A DNA stretch of 21,734 nt from Streptomyces sp. NRRL S-244 (GCF_000717915.1 NZ_JOCX01000048.1:1-21734); one strand, 5' to 3'. Shown: positions 7,495 to 15,482, counted from the stretch's first letter. Made by a program: numbers and translations. Notes: a model not told the origin generated them from the letters alone.

Positions 7495-7815
7495 TCAGAG
7501 GATGACCGCCACCGCGAACACCGACAGCGCCACCGTGCACGCCACCGCCGCCAGCGCCGACCGCGGAGCGAGCCCCGGCGGCCGGGCCGCCGCCAGCTGC
7601 CGCACCCGGCGGTGCGCGACCCCCAGGAACGCCAGCCAGATCAGCGCGATCAGCGCGGCCCCGACCACCTCCACCGGCGAGCCCGACCCGCGCAGCGCCG
7701 TCCGCAGCGCCAGCACCGCCGTCACCGAGCACGCCAGCGTCGTACGCCGCCACGCGAGCCGGGTCCGCTCGGGCTGCAGCCCCGCGTCGCGGCCCGCCCC
7801 ACCGGAGGCCTTCAC
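7495..7815 (-). CDS. DUF202 small membrane protein
   Basis: A 106-residue membrane protein of the DUF202 family. After a short polar N-terminus comes the family signature LQPERTRLAWRRTTLA (about residues 12-27), then three hydrophobic segments (about 25-42, 51-69 and 83-104). The start is the GTG at 7815, overlapping the TGA of the preceding gene as GTGA, which indicates translational coupling with the other DUF202 protein. Earlier in-frame starts would read through that gene out of frame and give Gly/Ala-rich sequence, so they are rejected. Family function is unknown; the pair could form a hetero-oligomer in the membrane. Confidence 0.88.
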   Translation of the reverse strand: MKASGGAGRDAGLQPERTRLAWRRTTLACSVTAVLALRTALRGSGSPVEVVGAALIALIWLAFLGVAHRRVRQLAAARPPGLAPRSALAAVACTVALSVFAVAVIL

Positions 7816-8210
7816 CGCCCGCTTGTCCAGCCCAGCAGCACCACCAGCATCATCGACACCGCGACCAGCCCCACGCCCAGGCTCAGCACCACCGGGAACC
7901 GGGAGATCGGCAGGTCCTCGCCCCGCCGCATCGCCCGCTCGCACCGCACCCAGTGGTTCACCGCCCGCAGCGCACACGCGGCGCCCACCGCGAGCAGCGC
8001 GAGGGACATCCCGACCCGCACCCCCCAGCGCAGGTCCGGCAGGAACTGGTCCACCGCGAACCCGCCGCCCACCAGGGCGAGGGCGGTCCGGATCCAGGCC
8101 AGGAAGGTCCGCTCGTTGGCCAGCGAGAACCGGTAGTCGGGGGTCTCGCCCTCGTCCCTCACCCGCTGCGGCGCGAACCAGAGGCGCACGTCCTTGACGA
8201 AGTCGATCAC
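7812..8210 (-). CDS. YidH/DUF202 family inner-membrane protein
   Basis: A 132-residue protein resembling E. coli YidH. It has the typical beginning IDFVKDVRLWFAPQ, then DYRFSLANERTFLAWIRTAL (residues 25-44), and three predicted membrane helices (about 38-56, 63-84 and 106-128). It starts at GTG (8210), 9 bases after the stop of the Nudix gene, and its stop overlaps the next DUF202 start by 4 bases. The Nudix-YidH-DUF202 genes therefore look like one operon. Molecular function of the family is unknown. Confidence 0.93.
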   Translation of the reverse strand: MIDFVKDVRLWFAPQRVRDEGETPDYRFSLANERTFLAWIRTALALVGGGFAVDQFLPDLRWGVRVGMSLALLAVGAACALRAVNHWVRCERAMRRGEDLPISRFPVVLSLGVGLVAVSMMLVVLLGWTSGR

Positions 8211-8219
8211 CTGGTCAAT

Positions 8220-8750
8220 CTACTGGCGGGACCCCCGGTGCGCGCGCAGTCGCCGGTACGCCTCCAGCCCGTCCGGCACCCACTCCCACTCCCCGTCCGC
8301 GACCCGCGCCGCCAGTTCCTCCTCGGAGAGCCACGCGTGCCAGGCCACCTCCGACTCCTGCGGCCGCACCGGCAGCTCGCAGCGCACCTCGTGCACGTAC
8401 GACCACCAGGCCCCGCCCGGCCCCTCGTACAGGAACTTGAACAGCGGCACCGGCTGCGCCAGCCCCGCCACGCCCAGCTCCTCCTCGGCCTCCCGCAGCG
8501 CGGCCCCGGCGTAGCTCTCGCCGGCGCCCACCACCCCGCCCACGAACATGTCGTAGGCGGACGGGAAGACCAGCTTCGACGCCGTCCGCCGGTGCACGAA
8601 GATCCGCCCCAGCGCGTCCCTGGCCTGTACGAACACGCACCGGTGGAGCAGCCCGCCCGCGTACACCTCGCCCCGCGGCGCCCGCCCGGTCACCCGGTCG
8701 TCCCGGTCCACCACGTCCAGCACTTCATCAGCAGCACTCACGAGGCTCAT
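8220..8750 (-). CDS. Nudix hydrolase, YfcD-like
   Basis: A 176-residue Nudix protein. The Nudix box is complete and canonical between residues 72 and 94: Gly72, Glu78, Arg86-Glu87, Glu90-Glu91 and Gly93-Val94, the residues that form the helix binding catalytic Mg2+. Flanking sequence (VVDRDDRVTG near the start, LLHRCVFVQARD at 34-45, FVHRRTASKLVFPSAYDMF at 51-69) resembles the YfcD/isopentenyl-diphosphate-isomerase-like subgroup, but an isomerase role is not implied. The substrate is probably a nucleoside-diphosphate-linked compound. The ATG at 8750 has only a weak GGTGGTTGG ribosome site; GTG codons at residues 4 and 10 are alternatives. It is divergent from the FAD dehydrogenase and heads the operon with the two DUF202 genes. 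Confidence 0.94.
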   Translation of the reverse strand: MSLVSAADEVLDVVDRDDRVTGRAPRGEVYAGGLLHRCVFVQARDALGRIFVHRRTASKLVFPSAYDMFVGGVVGAGESYAGAALREAEEELGVAGLAQPVPLFKFLYEGPGGAWWSYVHEVRCELPVRPQESEVAWHAWLSEEELAARVADGEWEWVPDGLEAYRRLRAHRGSRQ

Positions 8751-8763
8751 CCAACCACCGCTG

Positions 8764-8793
8764 TTGACTGGTTACCGCTCCGTAGCCAAGGAT
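8764..8793 (+). promoter_or_regulatory. Candidate promoter of the FAD dehydrogenase
   Basis: TTGACT (8764-8769) and AAGGAT (8788-8793) with an 18-bp spacer fit sigma-70-type elements, the -10 being imperfect. They sit in the 76-bp divergent gap and would give a leader of about 27 bases before the ATG at 8827. Confidence 0.45.
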
Positions 8794-8826
8794 CTGCCCC
8801 ACCACCGACCGGAGGACGGGTTCGCA

Positions 8827-10482
8827 ATGACGTACGACGCAGACGTGATCGTGATCGGGGCGGGGCTCGCCGGCCTCGCGGCCACCGCCGAGCTCGTCGA
8901 CGCGGGCCGCAAGGTCATCCTGCTCGACCAGGAGCCCGAGCAGTCGATCGGCGGCCAGGCGCACTGGTCCTTCGGCGGGCTGTTCTTCGTCGACTCGCCC
9001 GAACAGCGGCGGATGCGGATCAAGGACAACCGCGAGCTCGCCCTCCAGGACTGGCACGGCACCGCCGGTTTCGACCGCGAGGAAGACGCCTGGCCGCGCC
9101 GCTGGGCCGAGGCGTACGTCGACTTCGCGGCCGGTGAGAAGCGGCCCTGGCTGCACGCCCAGGGCGTCCGCTTCTTCCCGGTGGTCGGCTGGGCCGAACG
9201 CGGTGGCTACGACGCCAACGGCCACGGCAACTCCGTCCCCCGCTTCCACATCACCTGGGGCACCGGGCCGGGCCTCGTCGCCCCCTTCGAGCGGCGGGTC
9301 CGCGCCGGGGTGGCCCGCGGCCTGGTCCAGCTCCGCTTCCGCCACCGGGTCACGGGGCTCGCCCGGACCGCCGGCGCCCTGGACACCGTGACGGGCGAGG
9401 TCCTGGAGCCCTCCGACGCCGTACGGGGCACCGCGAGCGGCCGCGGGAGCACCGGGGCCTTCTCCCTCCGGGCCCAGGCGGTGATCGTGACCAGCGGCGG
9501 CATCGGCGGCAACCACGACCTCGTACGCAAGCAGTGGCCGGCCCGGCTCGGCACCCCGCCGCAGCGGCTGCTCTCCGGGGTCCCGGCGCACGTGGACGGC
9601 CTGATGCTCGGCATCGCGGAGGAGGCCGGGGCCAGCCACATCAACAAGGACCGGATGTGGCACTACACCGAGGGCATCGAGAACTGGGACCCGATCTGGG
9701 CCGGGCACGGCATCCGCATCCTGCCCGGCCCGTCCTCGCTCTGGCTGGACGCCACCGGCAAGCGGCTGCCCGTACCGCTCTTCCCCGGGTTCGACACCCT
9801 CGGCACCCTCGACCACATCATGAAGACCGGCCACGACCACACCTGGTTCGTCCTCAACCAGCGCATCATCGGCAAGGAGTTCGGCCTCTCGGGCTCCGAG
9901 CAGAACCCGGACCTGACCGGCAAGTCGGTCCGCGACGTCATCGACCGGGCGCGCCAAGCCGTACCGGGGCCGGTGAAGGCCTTCATGGACCGCGGCGCGG
10001 ACTTCGTCGTCGAACGCGACCTCGCCTCGCTGGTGCGCGGCATGAACGCGGTCACCAAGGAGGACCTGCTCGACGAGGAGACCGTCCGCCGGGAGGTCGT
10101 GGCCCGGGACCGGGAGATCGCCAACCCCTTCACCAAGGACCTCCAGGTGACGGCCATCCACGGAGCCCGCAAGTACCTCGGCGACAAGCTGATCCGCACC
10201 GCCGCCCCGCACCGGATCCTCGACCCGAAGGCGGGCCCGCTGATCGCCGTACGGCTGTCCGTCCTGACCCGCAAGTCCCTGGGCGGCCTGGAGACCGACC
10301 TGTCCTCCCGGGTCCTCACCGGGTCGGGCGAACCGCTGCCCGGCCTGTACGCGGCGGGCGAGGCGGCCGGCTTCGGCGGCGGCGGGGTCCACGGCTACCG
10401 CGCCCTGGAGGGCACCTTCCTCGGCGGCTGCATCTTCTCGGGCCGCGCGGCGGGCCGCGCCGCGGCCAAGGCGGTGGGCTAG
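8827..10482 (+). CDS. FAD-binding dehydrogenase, 3-ketosteroid dehydrogenase / fumarate reductase-like
   Basis: A 551-residue flavoprotein of the FAD_binding_2 superfamily. It opens with a Rossmann motif (VIVIGAGLAGLAA, glycines at 11, 13 and 16) and an acidic ribose-binding strand end (LLDQE). SIGGQAHWSFGGLFF (40-54) is the flavin-proximal loop typical of this group, and the C-terminus has LYAAGEAAGFGGGG then EGTFLGGC, the second FAD-binding segment. Members include KstD steroid dehydrogenases and flavocytochrome c-like reductases; this one belongs to the cytoplasmic about 550-residue subgroup of unknown substrate. The start is the ATG at 8827, with GGAGGA 10 bases upstream; an upstream in-frame ATG at 8764 would place the promoter in the coding sequence. 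The last codons form half of a 20-bp tandem duplication (see repeat at 10462). Confidence 0.94.
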   Translation: MTYDADVIVIGAGLAGLAATAELVDAGRKVILLDQEPEQSIGGQAHWSFGGLFFVDSPEQRRMRIKDNRELALQDWHGTAGFDREEDAWPRRWAEAYVDFAAGEKRPWLHAQGVRFFPVVGWAERGGYDANGHGNSVPRFHITWGTGPGLVAPFERRVRAGVARGLVQLRFRHRVTGLARTAGALDTVTGEVLEPSDAVRGTASGRGSTGAFSLRAQAVIVTSGGIGGNHDLVRKQWPARLGTPPQRLLSGVPAHVDGLMLGIAEEAGASHINKDRMWHYTEGIENWDPIWAGHGIRILPGPSSLWLDATGKRLPVPLFPGFDTLGTLDHIMKTGHDHTWFVLNQRIIGKEFGLSGSEQNPDLTGKSVRDVIDRARQAVPGPVKAFMDRGADFVVERDLASLVRGMNAVTKEDLLDEETVRREVVARDREIANPFTKDLQVTAIHGARKYLGDKLIRTAAPHRILDPKAGPLIAVRLSVLTRKSLGGLETDLSSRVLTGSGEPLPGLYAAGEAAGFGGGGVHGYRALEGTFLGGCIFSGRAAGRAAAKAVG

Positions 10483-10501
10483 CGGCCGAGGCGGTGGGCC
10501 A
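10462..10501 (+). repeat. 20-bp tandem duplication spanning the FAD dehydrogenase stop codon
   Basis: GCGGCCAAGGCGGTGGGCTA (10462-10481) is followed immediately by GCGGCCGAGGCGGTGGGCCA (10482-10501), identical at 18 of 20 positions. The TAG stop spans the junction (10480-10482). Because 20 is not a multiple of three, the second copy is outside the reading frame and is not translated in it. Confidence 0.85.
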
Positions 10502-10785
10502 GGCCGTCCCCGGCCGCGGTCGAGGCGGGCGCCCGACGACCCGGAAGCGTTCCGCGACGACCAGCGCGTCGTCGGCCACCGTGGGCTCCGGGTCGCCGGG
10601 CGCTTCGCCCGCCGCAGCGGCCGCGAACGAGTGGAAACGCGCCAACTGTCCCCACATCTGCACCAGTTGAAACGCGCCACGCAGTGGACTGGACCTTGAC
10701 GCGGAGCTGTGCGTACCGCTTTGCTGTGCGTGATCATCCAGCCAAACCGTCCGCCCGCGCCCGTGTTCTGGAGGGAATCCCGCGG
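10502..10785. other. Gene-free interval between FAD dehydrogenase and the helical-repeat protein
   Basis: Together with the second copy of the 20-bp repeat this is about 300 bases without a convincing gene. The minus strand has an open frame from 10663 with codon-like bias (TVADDALVVAERF), but it runs into the dehydrogenase gene antisense and lacks a ribosome site, so at most it is a decayed 3' fragment. GAAACGCGCCA is present twice (10634-10644 and 10669-10679), and CAACTG/CAGTTG form an inverted pair between them (10643-10648, 10664-10669). A weak promoter is possible: TTGACG (10696-10701) and TTTGCT (10720-10725), 18 bp apart, upstream of the gene at 10786. Confidence 0.5.
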
Positions 10786-11733
10786 ATGTCCCCGCCTCCG
10801 CCGCCCCTCGGCCGCGCCCGCAAGCGGGACGCCCAGCTCTTCGATCCGGCGCTGTGCGACACCGAACTGGTCGACGTACGCGCCCAGTTCACCCAGGGCC
10901 GGTGGGCCAAGGCCCGCTCGCTCCTGGTCGCCACCGGCGACGACTGGGACCGCCGCGGCCACCGCCTCGTCGTCCTCGCCGAGACCCCGGCCGCCACCGC
11001 CTGGGCCCGCGAATGGCTCCTCGCCGAACCCGAGAGCCCCGACGCCGCCACCCTCCTCGCCTGCGCCGCCGTCTTCACCGCCCTGCGCCGCAAGGGCACC
11101 CCCGAGGCCGCCGACGAGGCCTGCCGCCGGGCCGCCGCCCTGCTCCCGGCCGACCCCACCCCCTGGCTGGGGCTGCTCATGCTCACCCGGGCCTTCGGCA
11201 GCGAGGAGGAGTTCAGCCGCCACTTCGACCAGGTCCGGGCCCGCCACCGCGAGCACCACCACGCCCACCACCTGATGGTCGCCAAGCTGGCCGAACACAC
11301 CCCCGCCTCCGGCCACGACCCGCTCCACGAGGTCTACGACTTCGCCGCCTGGGCCGCCGAGGAGTCCCCGGCCGACTCCCCGCTCGCCGTCCTCCCGGTC
11401 ATCGCCCACGCCGAGCGCTACCGGGTGCTCGCCGCCACCCAGGGCCGCACCCCCGACGGGGCCGCCGCCCACTGGTCGAGCCGCCGCGCCCGCCAGGTCC
11501 TGCGCTCCGCCTTCGACTGGTGGCTGGAGTGGGAGCGCGAGGACCACCCCCGCAACCGGGTCGACCTCAACTTCCTGGCCCACGCCAAGCTCTGCGAGGG
11601 CCGCCCGGCCGAGGCCGCCGCCCTCTTCCACCGCATCGGCAGCCACGCCACGCCCGCCCCCTGGTCCTATCCCGACCTCGACCCGCACAAGGCCTTCCTC
11701 GCCGCCCGCAGCGCCGCGCTCGGCACGGCCTGA
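10786..11733 (+). CDS. Hypothetical protein with TPR-like helical repeats
   Basis: A 315-residue cytosolic protein without signal peptide or membrane helices. I do not recognise a named family. The sequence is built of Ala/Leu/Arg-rich helix pairs at intervals of about 34-40 residues (RAQFTQGRWAKARSLL, AATLLACAAVFTALRRKG, ADEACRRAAALLPADPTPW, AHAKLCEGRPAEAAALFHRI), which looks like a tetratricopeptide-style alpha-solenoid used in protein-protein contacts. A His cluster (HREHHHAHHLMVAKLAEH, about residues 172-189) is notable. The ATG at 10786 is chosen for its GGAGGG site 10 bases upstream; upstream in-frame ATGs lack one. It precedes the amino-acid permease by 97 bases on the same strand, so co-transcription is possible. 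Conserved unknown proteins of this kind are common in Streptomyces. Confidence 0.85.
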   Translation: MSPPPPPLGRARKRDAQLFDPALCDTELVDVRAQFTQGRWAKARSLLVATGDDWDRRGHRLVVLAETPAATAWAREWLLAEPESPDAATLLACAAVFTALRRKGTPEAADEACRRAAALLPADPTPWLGLLMLTRAFGSEEEFSRHFDQVRARHREHHHAHHLMVAKLAEHTPASGHDPLHEVYDFAAWAAEESPADSPLAVLPVIAHAERYRVLAATQGRTPDGAAAHWSSRRARQVLRSAFDWWLEWEREDHPRNRVDLNFLAHAKLCEGRPAEAAALFHRIGSHATPAPWSYPDLDPHKAFLAARSAALGTA

Positions 11734-11747
11734 CGCGGCGGGGCCGC

Positions 11748-11790
11748 ACAGCACCCCCGCTCCGCACCCCCGTACAGCACCTCCGCTCCG
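11748..11790 (+). repeat. Two 17-bp direct repeats upstream of the first permease
   Basis: ACAGCACCCCCGCTCCG (11748-11764) recurs with one mismatch at 11774-11790, period 26. They lie in the 97-bp gap before the permease and could be regulator half-sites or a local duplication. Confidence 0.55.
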
Positions 11791-11830
11791 TACGACCCAC
11801 CCCCGACCTTCCCCGAAAGGACACCCCGCC

Positions 11831-13375
11831 ATGGCGACGGGCAGATCCACCACGCTCAGCACCGCGCCCGAGATCCGCACCTACAAGGGCCAGGACCGCG
11901 CCCTGCGCGCCGACCGCCTCGGCACCGCCGGCCTGCTGCTCTCCGTACTCGCCGCCAGCGCGCCCCTGATGGTGGTCGCCGGCGTGATGCCCACCACCTT
12001 CGGCGTCATGGGCATCGTCGGCCAGCCCCTGCTGTTCGTGATCCTCGGCGTCGTGCTCGCGCTCTTCAGCATCGGCTACGCCGAGATGAGCCGGCACGTC
12101 CACAACGCCGGCGCCTTCTACGCGTACATCGCCCGCGGCCTCGGCCCCACCGCGGGCGCCGGCGCCTCGCTCGTCGCCCTCGTCGCGTACAGCGCCATGC
12201 AGGTCGGTGTCTACGGCATCCTCGGCTTCGAGATCTCCGGCCTGTTCGGCACGTACCTCCACACCGACCTCGCCTGGTGGATACCGGCCCTGGCGGCCGT
12301 CGCCGTCACCGGCGCGCTCGGCTGGCTCAAGATCGACCTCAACGCCAAGGTCCTCGGCGTCCTCCTCCTCATCGAGGTCGTCCTCGTCGTCGTCTTCGAC
12401 GTCGCGGCGCTCGGCAAGCCCGGCGCCGAGGGCATCTCGCTCCAGGCCTTCAACCCCGAGACCCTGAGCGGACCCGGCCTCGGCACGGCCCTGTGCTTCT
12501 GCATCGCCGCCTTCGTCGGCTTCGAGCAGTCCCCGGTCTACGCCGAGGAGACCAGCAAGCCCCACATCGTCGTCTCCCGCGTGATGTTCCTGGCCGTCGG
12601 CTTCGTCGCCCTCTTCTTCGCGTTCAGCGCCTGGGCCCTCACCGTGGCCACCGGTCCCTCCGAGATCGCCAAGACCTCCGCGGAAGCCGGCCCCGGCCTG
12701 CTCTTCCAGCTCACCGAGAGCCGCCTGGGCACCACCTTCACCGACGTCCTGCACGTCCTCTTCGTGACCGGCATGTTCGCCGCCATGCTCAGCTTCCACA
12801 ACGTGGTGGCCCGCTACGCCTTCGCCATGGGCCGCGAGGGGCTGCTCCCGGCCGCCTTCGGCCGGACCAGCGCGGGCACCGGCGCCCCCGCCACCGGCTC
12901 GCTCCTCCAGACCGTCGTCTCCACCCTCGTCGTCCTCGCCTTCGCCCTCACCGACGACAAGCCGGCCGGGGACCCCACCACCCCCGTCCTGCACCTGTTC
13001 ACCTGGATGGGCAACGTCGGCGCCCTCGGCGTGACCCTCCTCATGGCGGCCGCCTCCTTCGCCGTCATCGCCTTCTTCGTCCGCCGCGGCACCGCCGGCG
13101 CCCAGGTCTGGCGGCTCGTCGCGGCCGGCGCCGCCGGGATCGCCCTGCTCGCCATCGCCGTCTACACGGTGAAGGACTTCGACGTCCTGGTCGGCGCCGA
13201 GAAGGGCTCCGCGCTCAGCTGGGTCCTGCCCGGGATCATCGGCGCCGCCATCGTGGGCGGGCTGCTGTACGGCGCGGTGCTGCGCAGCCGCCGCCCCGAG
13301 GTGCACGCCCGCATCGGCCTCGGGAACGAGGCCTTCCGCCTCGACCAGGCGGCGGAGGCCGGCCCCCGCGACTGA
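11831..13375 (+). CDS. APC-superfamily amino-acid permease
   Basis: A 514-residue membrane transporter with about 12-14 hydrophobic helices. The first unwound helix region, LLSVLAASAPLMVVAGVMPTT, and FVGFEQSPVYAEETSKPH in the middle of the protein, are typical of APC-family permeases that exchange or import amino acids or amines with protons. The ATG at 11831 has AAAGGA 9 bases upstream. N- and C-terminal tails are polar and cytoplasmic. The gene is followed by a perfect 13-bp-stem hairpin, so it is terminated before the next permease. The substrate is unknown; it belongs to a different subfamily from the second permease. Confidence 0.94.
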   Translation: MATGRSTTLSTAPEIRTYKGQDRALRADRLGTAGLLLSVLAASAPLMVVAGVMPTTFGVMGIVGQPLLFVILGVVLALFSIGYAEMSRHVHNAGAFYAYIARGLGPTAGAGASLVALVAYSAMQVGVYGILGFEISGLFGTYLHTDLAWWIPALAAVAVTGALGWLKIDLNAKVLGVLLLIEVVLVVVFDVAALGKPGAEGISLQAFNPETLSGPGLGTALCFCIAAFVGFEQSPVYAEETSKPHIVVSRVMFLAVGFVALFFAFSAWALTVATGPSEIAKTSAEAGPGLLFQLTESRLGTTFTDVLHVLFVTGMFAAMLSFHNVVARYAFAMGREGLLPAAFGRTSAGTGAPATGSLLQTVVSTLVVLAFALTDDKPAGDPTTPVLHLFTWMGNVGALGVTLLMAAASFAVIAFFVRRGTAGAQVWRLVAAGAAGIALLAIAVYTVKDFDVLVGAEKGSALSWVLPGIIGAAIVGGLLYGAVLRSRRPEVHARIGLGNEAFRLDQAAEAGPRD

Positions 13376-13418
13376 CCCCCCGCGAATACCCCGCTCCGCC
13401 TCGCTTTCCAGCTCGTAC

Positions 13419-13458
13419 GAAGCCCCCGGCGCCCGTTTCCATGGTCGCCGGGGGCTTC
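13419..13458 (+). terminator. Terminator of the first permease
   Basis: GAAGCCCCCGGCG (13419-13431) and CGCCGGGGGCTTC (13446-13458) are perfectly complementary, a 13-bp stem with a 14-base loop, 43 bases past the permease stop. The remaining 149 bases to the next gene hold no repeat I can interpret; they presumably carry its promoter. Confidence 0.85.
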
Positions 13459-13607
13459 CGCGTGGGGAGCCCGGGTTTTGGCCATGGCAGGGGCTCATGG
13501 TCTCCTGGGGCGACAAAAACCACCGGAACCCCGCACAGGTGACACCACCCAGCTCCCCTGCACGGCGGTCCGGGCCTGCCGTCCCACCCACGAAGGCGAA
13601 GTCCTAC

Positions 13608-15044
13608 ATGAGTGACCGCACCTTGACCGAGGCCCCCGCCCCGGCGTCCTCCCGCCACGTCGACGCCGGTGACGAGGGCTACAGCAAGGACCTCAAGTCC
13701 CGCCACATCAACATGATCGCGATCGGCGGGGCGATAGGCACCGGCCTGTTCCTCGGCGCCGGCGGCCGGCTCGCCAACGCGGGCCCCTCTCTCGCGATCG
13801 CCTACGCGGTGTGCGGCATCTTCGCCTTCTTCGTCGTCCGCGCCCTCGGCGAGCTGGTGCTCTACCGGCCCTCCTCCGGCGCGTTCGTCTCCTACGCGCG
13901 CGAGTTCATGGGGGAGAAGGGCGCCTACACGGCCGGCTGGCTGTACTTCCTGAACTGGTCCACGACCACCGTGGCCGACATCACCGCCGCCGCGACCTAC
14001 GCCCACTTCTGGTCCATGTTCACCAGCGTCCCCCAGTGGATCCTGGCCCTGATCGCCCTCGCCGTGGTCCTCACCGCGAACCTGATCTCGGTGAAGTACT
14101 TCGGCGAGATGGAGTTCTGGTTCTCCCTCGTCAAGGTCGCCGCCCTGGGCATCTTCCTGCTCGTCGGCATCTACCTCGTCGCCACCAGCCACGACATCGG
14201 CGGCCACACCCCGGGCCTCTCCTCGATCACCGACAACGGCGGCATCTTCCCGTCCGGCATGCTCCCGATGCTCCTGCTGCTCCAGGGCGTCGTCTTCGCG
14301 TACGCCTCCGTCGAGCTGTGCGGAGTCGCCGCGGGCGAGACCGAGAACCCCGAGAAGATCATGCCGAAGGCGATCAACTCGATCATGTGGCGCGTGGGCC
14401 TCTTCTACGTCGGCTCGGTGATCCTGCTCGCGCTGCTGCTCCCGTACACCTCGTACTCCTCCGACCAGAGCCCCTTCGTCACCGTCTTCGACAAGCTGGG
14501 CATCCCCGGCGCCGCCGGCGTCATGAACCTGGTCGTCCTGACCGCGGCGCTCTCCAGCCTGAACTCCGGGCTCTACTCCACCGGCCGCATCCTGCGCTCG
14601 ATGGCCATGTCCGGCTCCGCGCCGAAGTTCACCGCCCGCATGAACAAGGGCAAGGTCCCCTACGGCGGCGTGCTCTTCACCGCCGCCTTCGGCCTCGCCG
14701 GCGTCGGCCTGAACTACCTGATGCCGAAGGACGCCTTCGAGCTCGTCCTGAACTTCGCCTCGCTGGGCATCCTCGGCACCTGGGGCATGGTCATGATCTG
14801 CTCGCTCTTCTTCTGGCGCCGCGCGCAGCAGGGCAGCCTGGAGCGCCCGTCCTACCGCCTGCCCTGGGCCCCGTACACGCAGATCGTCACGCTGGTGTTC
14901 CTGGTCGCCGTGCTGGTCCTGATGTGGTGCGACGGCGGCGTCGGCCGCACCACCGTCCTGTGCGTCCCCGTCATCGGGGCCGCGCTCGTCGGCGGCTGGT
15001 TCCTGGTCCGCGGCCGCGTGGCGGAGATCGCCGCGAACCGCTGA
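13608..15044 (+). CDS. Amino-acid permease, AAT family (AnsP/GabP-like)
   Basis: A 478-residue transporter of the amino acid transporter (AAT) family, with 12 predicted membrane helices. The N-terminal signature SRHINMIAIGGAIGTGLFLG (residues about 31-50) is the substrate-binding first helix; GELVLYRPSSGAFVSYA and GWLYFLNWSTTTVADITAA follow as in asparagine/GABA permeases. The conserved loop ELCGVAAGETENPEKIMPKA is present near residues 238-257. It probably imports asparagine or a related polar amino acid with protons. The start is the ATG at 13608, with GAAGG 11 bases upstream; the frame is open 37 codons further, but that stretch is Pro-rich, unlike the family, and overlaps the preceding non-coding region. 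A strong bidirectional hairpin follows. Confidence 0.95.
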   Translation: MSDRTLTEAPAPASSRHVDAGDEGYSKDLKSRHINMIAIGGAIGTGLFLGAGGRLANAGPSLAIAYAVCGIFAFFVVRALGELVLYRPSSGAFVSYAREFMGEKGAYTAGWLYFLNWSTTTVADITAAATYAHFWSMFTSVPQWILALIALAVVLTANLISVKYFGEMEFWFSLVKVAALGIFLLVGIYLVATSHDIGGHTPGLSSITDNGGIFPSGMLPMLLLLQGVVFAYASVELCGVAAGETENPEKIMPKAINSIMWRVGLFYVGSVILLALLLPYTSYSSDQSPFVTVFDKLGIPGAAGVMNLVVLTAALSSLNSGLYSTGRILRSMAMSGSAPKFTARMNKGKVPYGGVLFTAAFGLAGVGLNYLMPKDAFELVLNFASLGILGTWGMVMICSLFFWRRAQQGSLERPSYRLPWAPYTQIVTLVFLVAVLVLMWCDGGVGRTTVLCVPVIGAALVGGWFLVRGRVAEIAANR

Positions 15045-15070
15045 CGGCACCCCGGCCGCGTACCGAACGA

Positions 15071-15102
15071 AGAAGGACCCCGCCCTCGGGCGGGGTCCTT
15101 CT
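15071..15102. terminator. Bidirectional terminator, permease / yjdM
   Basis: AGAAGGACCCCGCCC (15071-15085) and its exact complement (15088-15102) form a 15-bp stem closed by a tight CTCG-type loop. It lies between convergent genes ending at 15044 and 15123 and can serve both. Confidence 0.9.
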
Positions 15103-15122
15103 CGTTGCCGTGAGGCCGTGGA

Positions 15123-15482
15123 TCAGGCCTTCTTGACCACGCTGGACTTCAGCTGCATGGCACCGAAGCCCTCGATCCTGCAGTCGATGTCGTGGCCGTC
15201 CACGCCGTCGATGAGCCGGATGTTGCGCACCTTCGTGCCCGCCTTGATCCCGGACGGGCTGCCCTTGACCTTGAGCGCCTTGACCACGGTCACGCTGTCG
15301 CCGTCGCTGAGCACATTGCCCACCGCGTCCTTGACGACCTTCTCCCCGGAACCCTCCCCGGCCTGGGCACCGCCCTCGGCGGGAACCCATTCGTGGCCGC
15401 ACTCGGGGCACACCACGAGGGCGTTCATCTCGTAGGTGTACTCGCAGGAGCATTTCGGGCAGGGCGGCAGGTTCTCGATCAC
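15123..15482 (-). CDS. yjdM: YjdM/PhnA-family zinc-ribbon protein
   Basis: A 119-residue protein of the PhnA/YjdM family. The N-terminus is a zinc ribbon: CPKC at about residues 8-11 and CPEC at about 25-28, with the family sequence [19 protein letters not shown]. The C-terminal half ([20 protein letters not shown] to [12 protein letters not shown]) is the SH3-like PhnA domain. The historic name links it to alkylphosphonate use, but it is not phosphonoacetate hydrolase and its function is unsettled. The start is the GTG at 15482, because the homologous N-terminus ([10 protein letters not shown]) begins there; the ribosome site GAAGG is unusually close, so translation may be weak. It is downstream of tRNA-Leu on the same strand, beyond a terminator. 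Confidence 0.94.
   Translation of the reverse strand: MIENLPPCPKCSCEYTYEMNALVVCPECGHEWVPAEGGAQAGEGSGEKVVKDAVGNVLSDGDSVTVVKALKVKGSPSGIKAGTKVRNIRLIDGVDGHDIDCRIEGFGAMQLKSSVVKKA

Noticed and set aside
10316..10663. Minus-strand gene of 115 codons
   Set aside because: Half of it overlaps the dehydrogenase gene antisense, the overlapping part is Arg/Pro-rich noise, and there is no ribosome site.
8728..11880. Very long minus-strand open frame (over 1000 codons)
   Set aside because: It runs antisense to the FAD dehydrogenase and the helical-repeat protein. Gly/Val/Ala-rich composition and no domain motifs show it is a by-product of high-GC codon bias.
11567..13591. Long minus-strand open frame opposite the first permease
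   Set aside because: Highly Glu/Asp/Gly-rich shadow of membrane-protein codons; no start signal and it crosses a strong terminator.
13236..15050. Long minus-strand open frame opposite the second permease
   Set aside because: Antisense shadow of the permease; composition is Asp/Glu/Gly/His-rich, with no recognisable domain.
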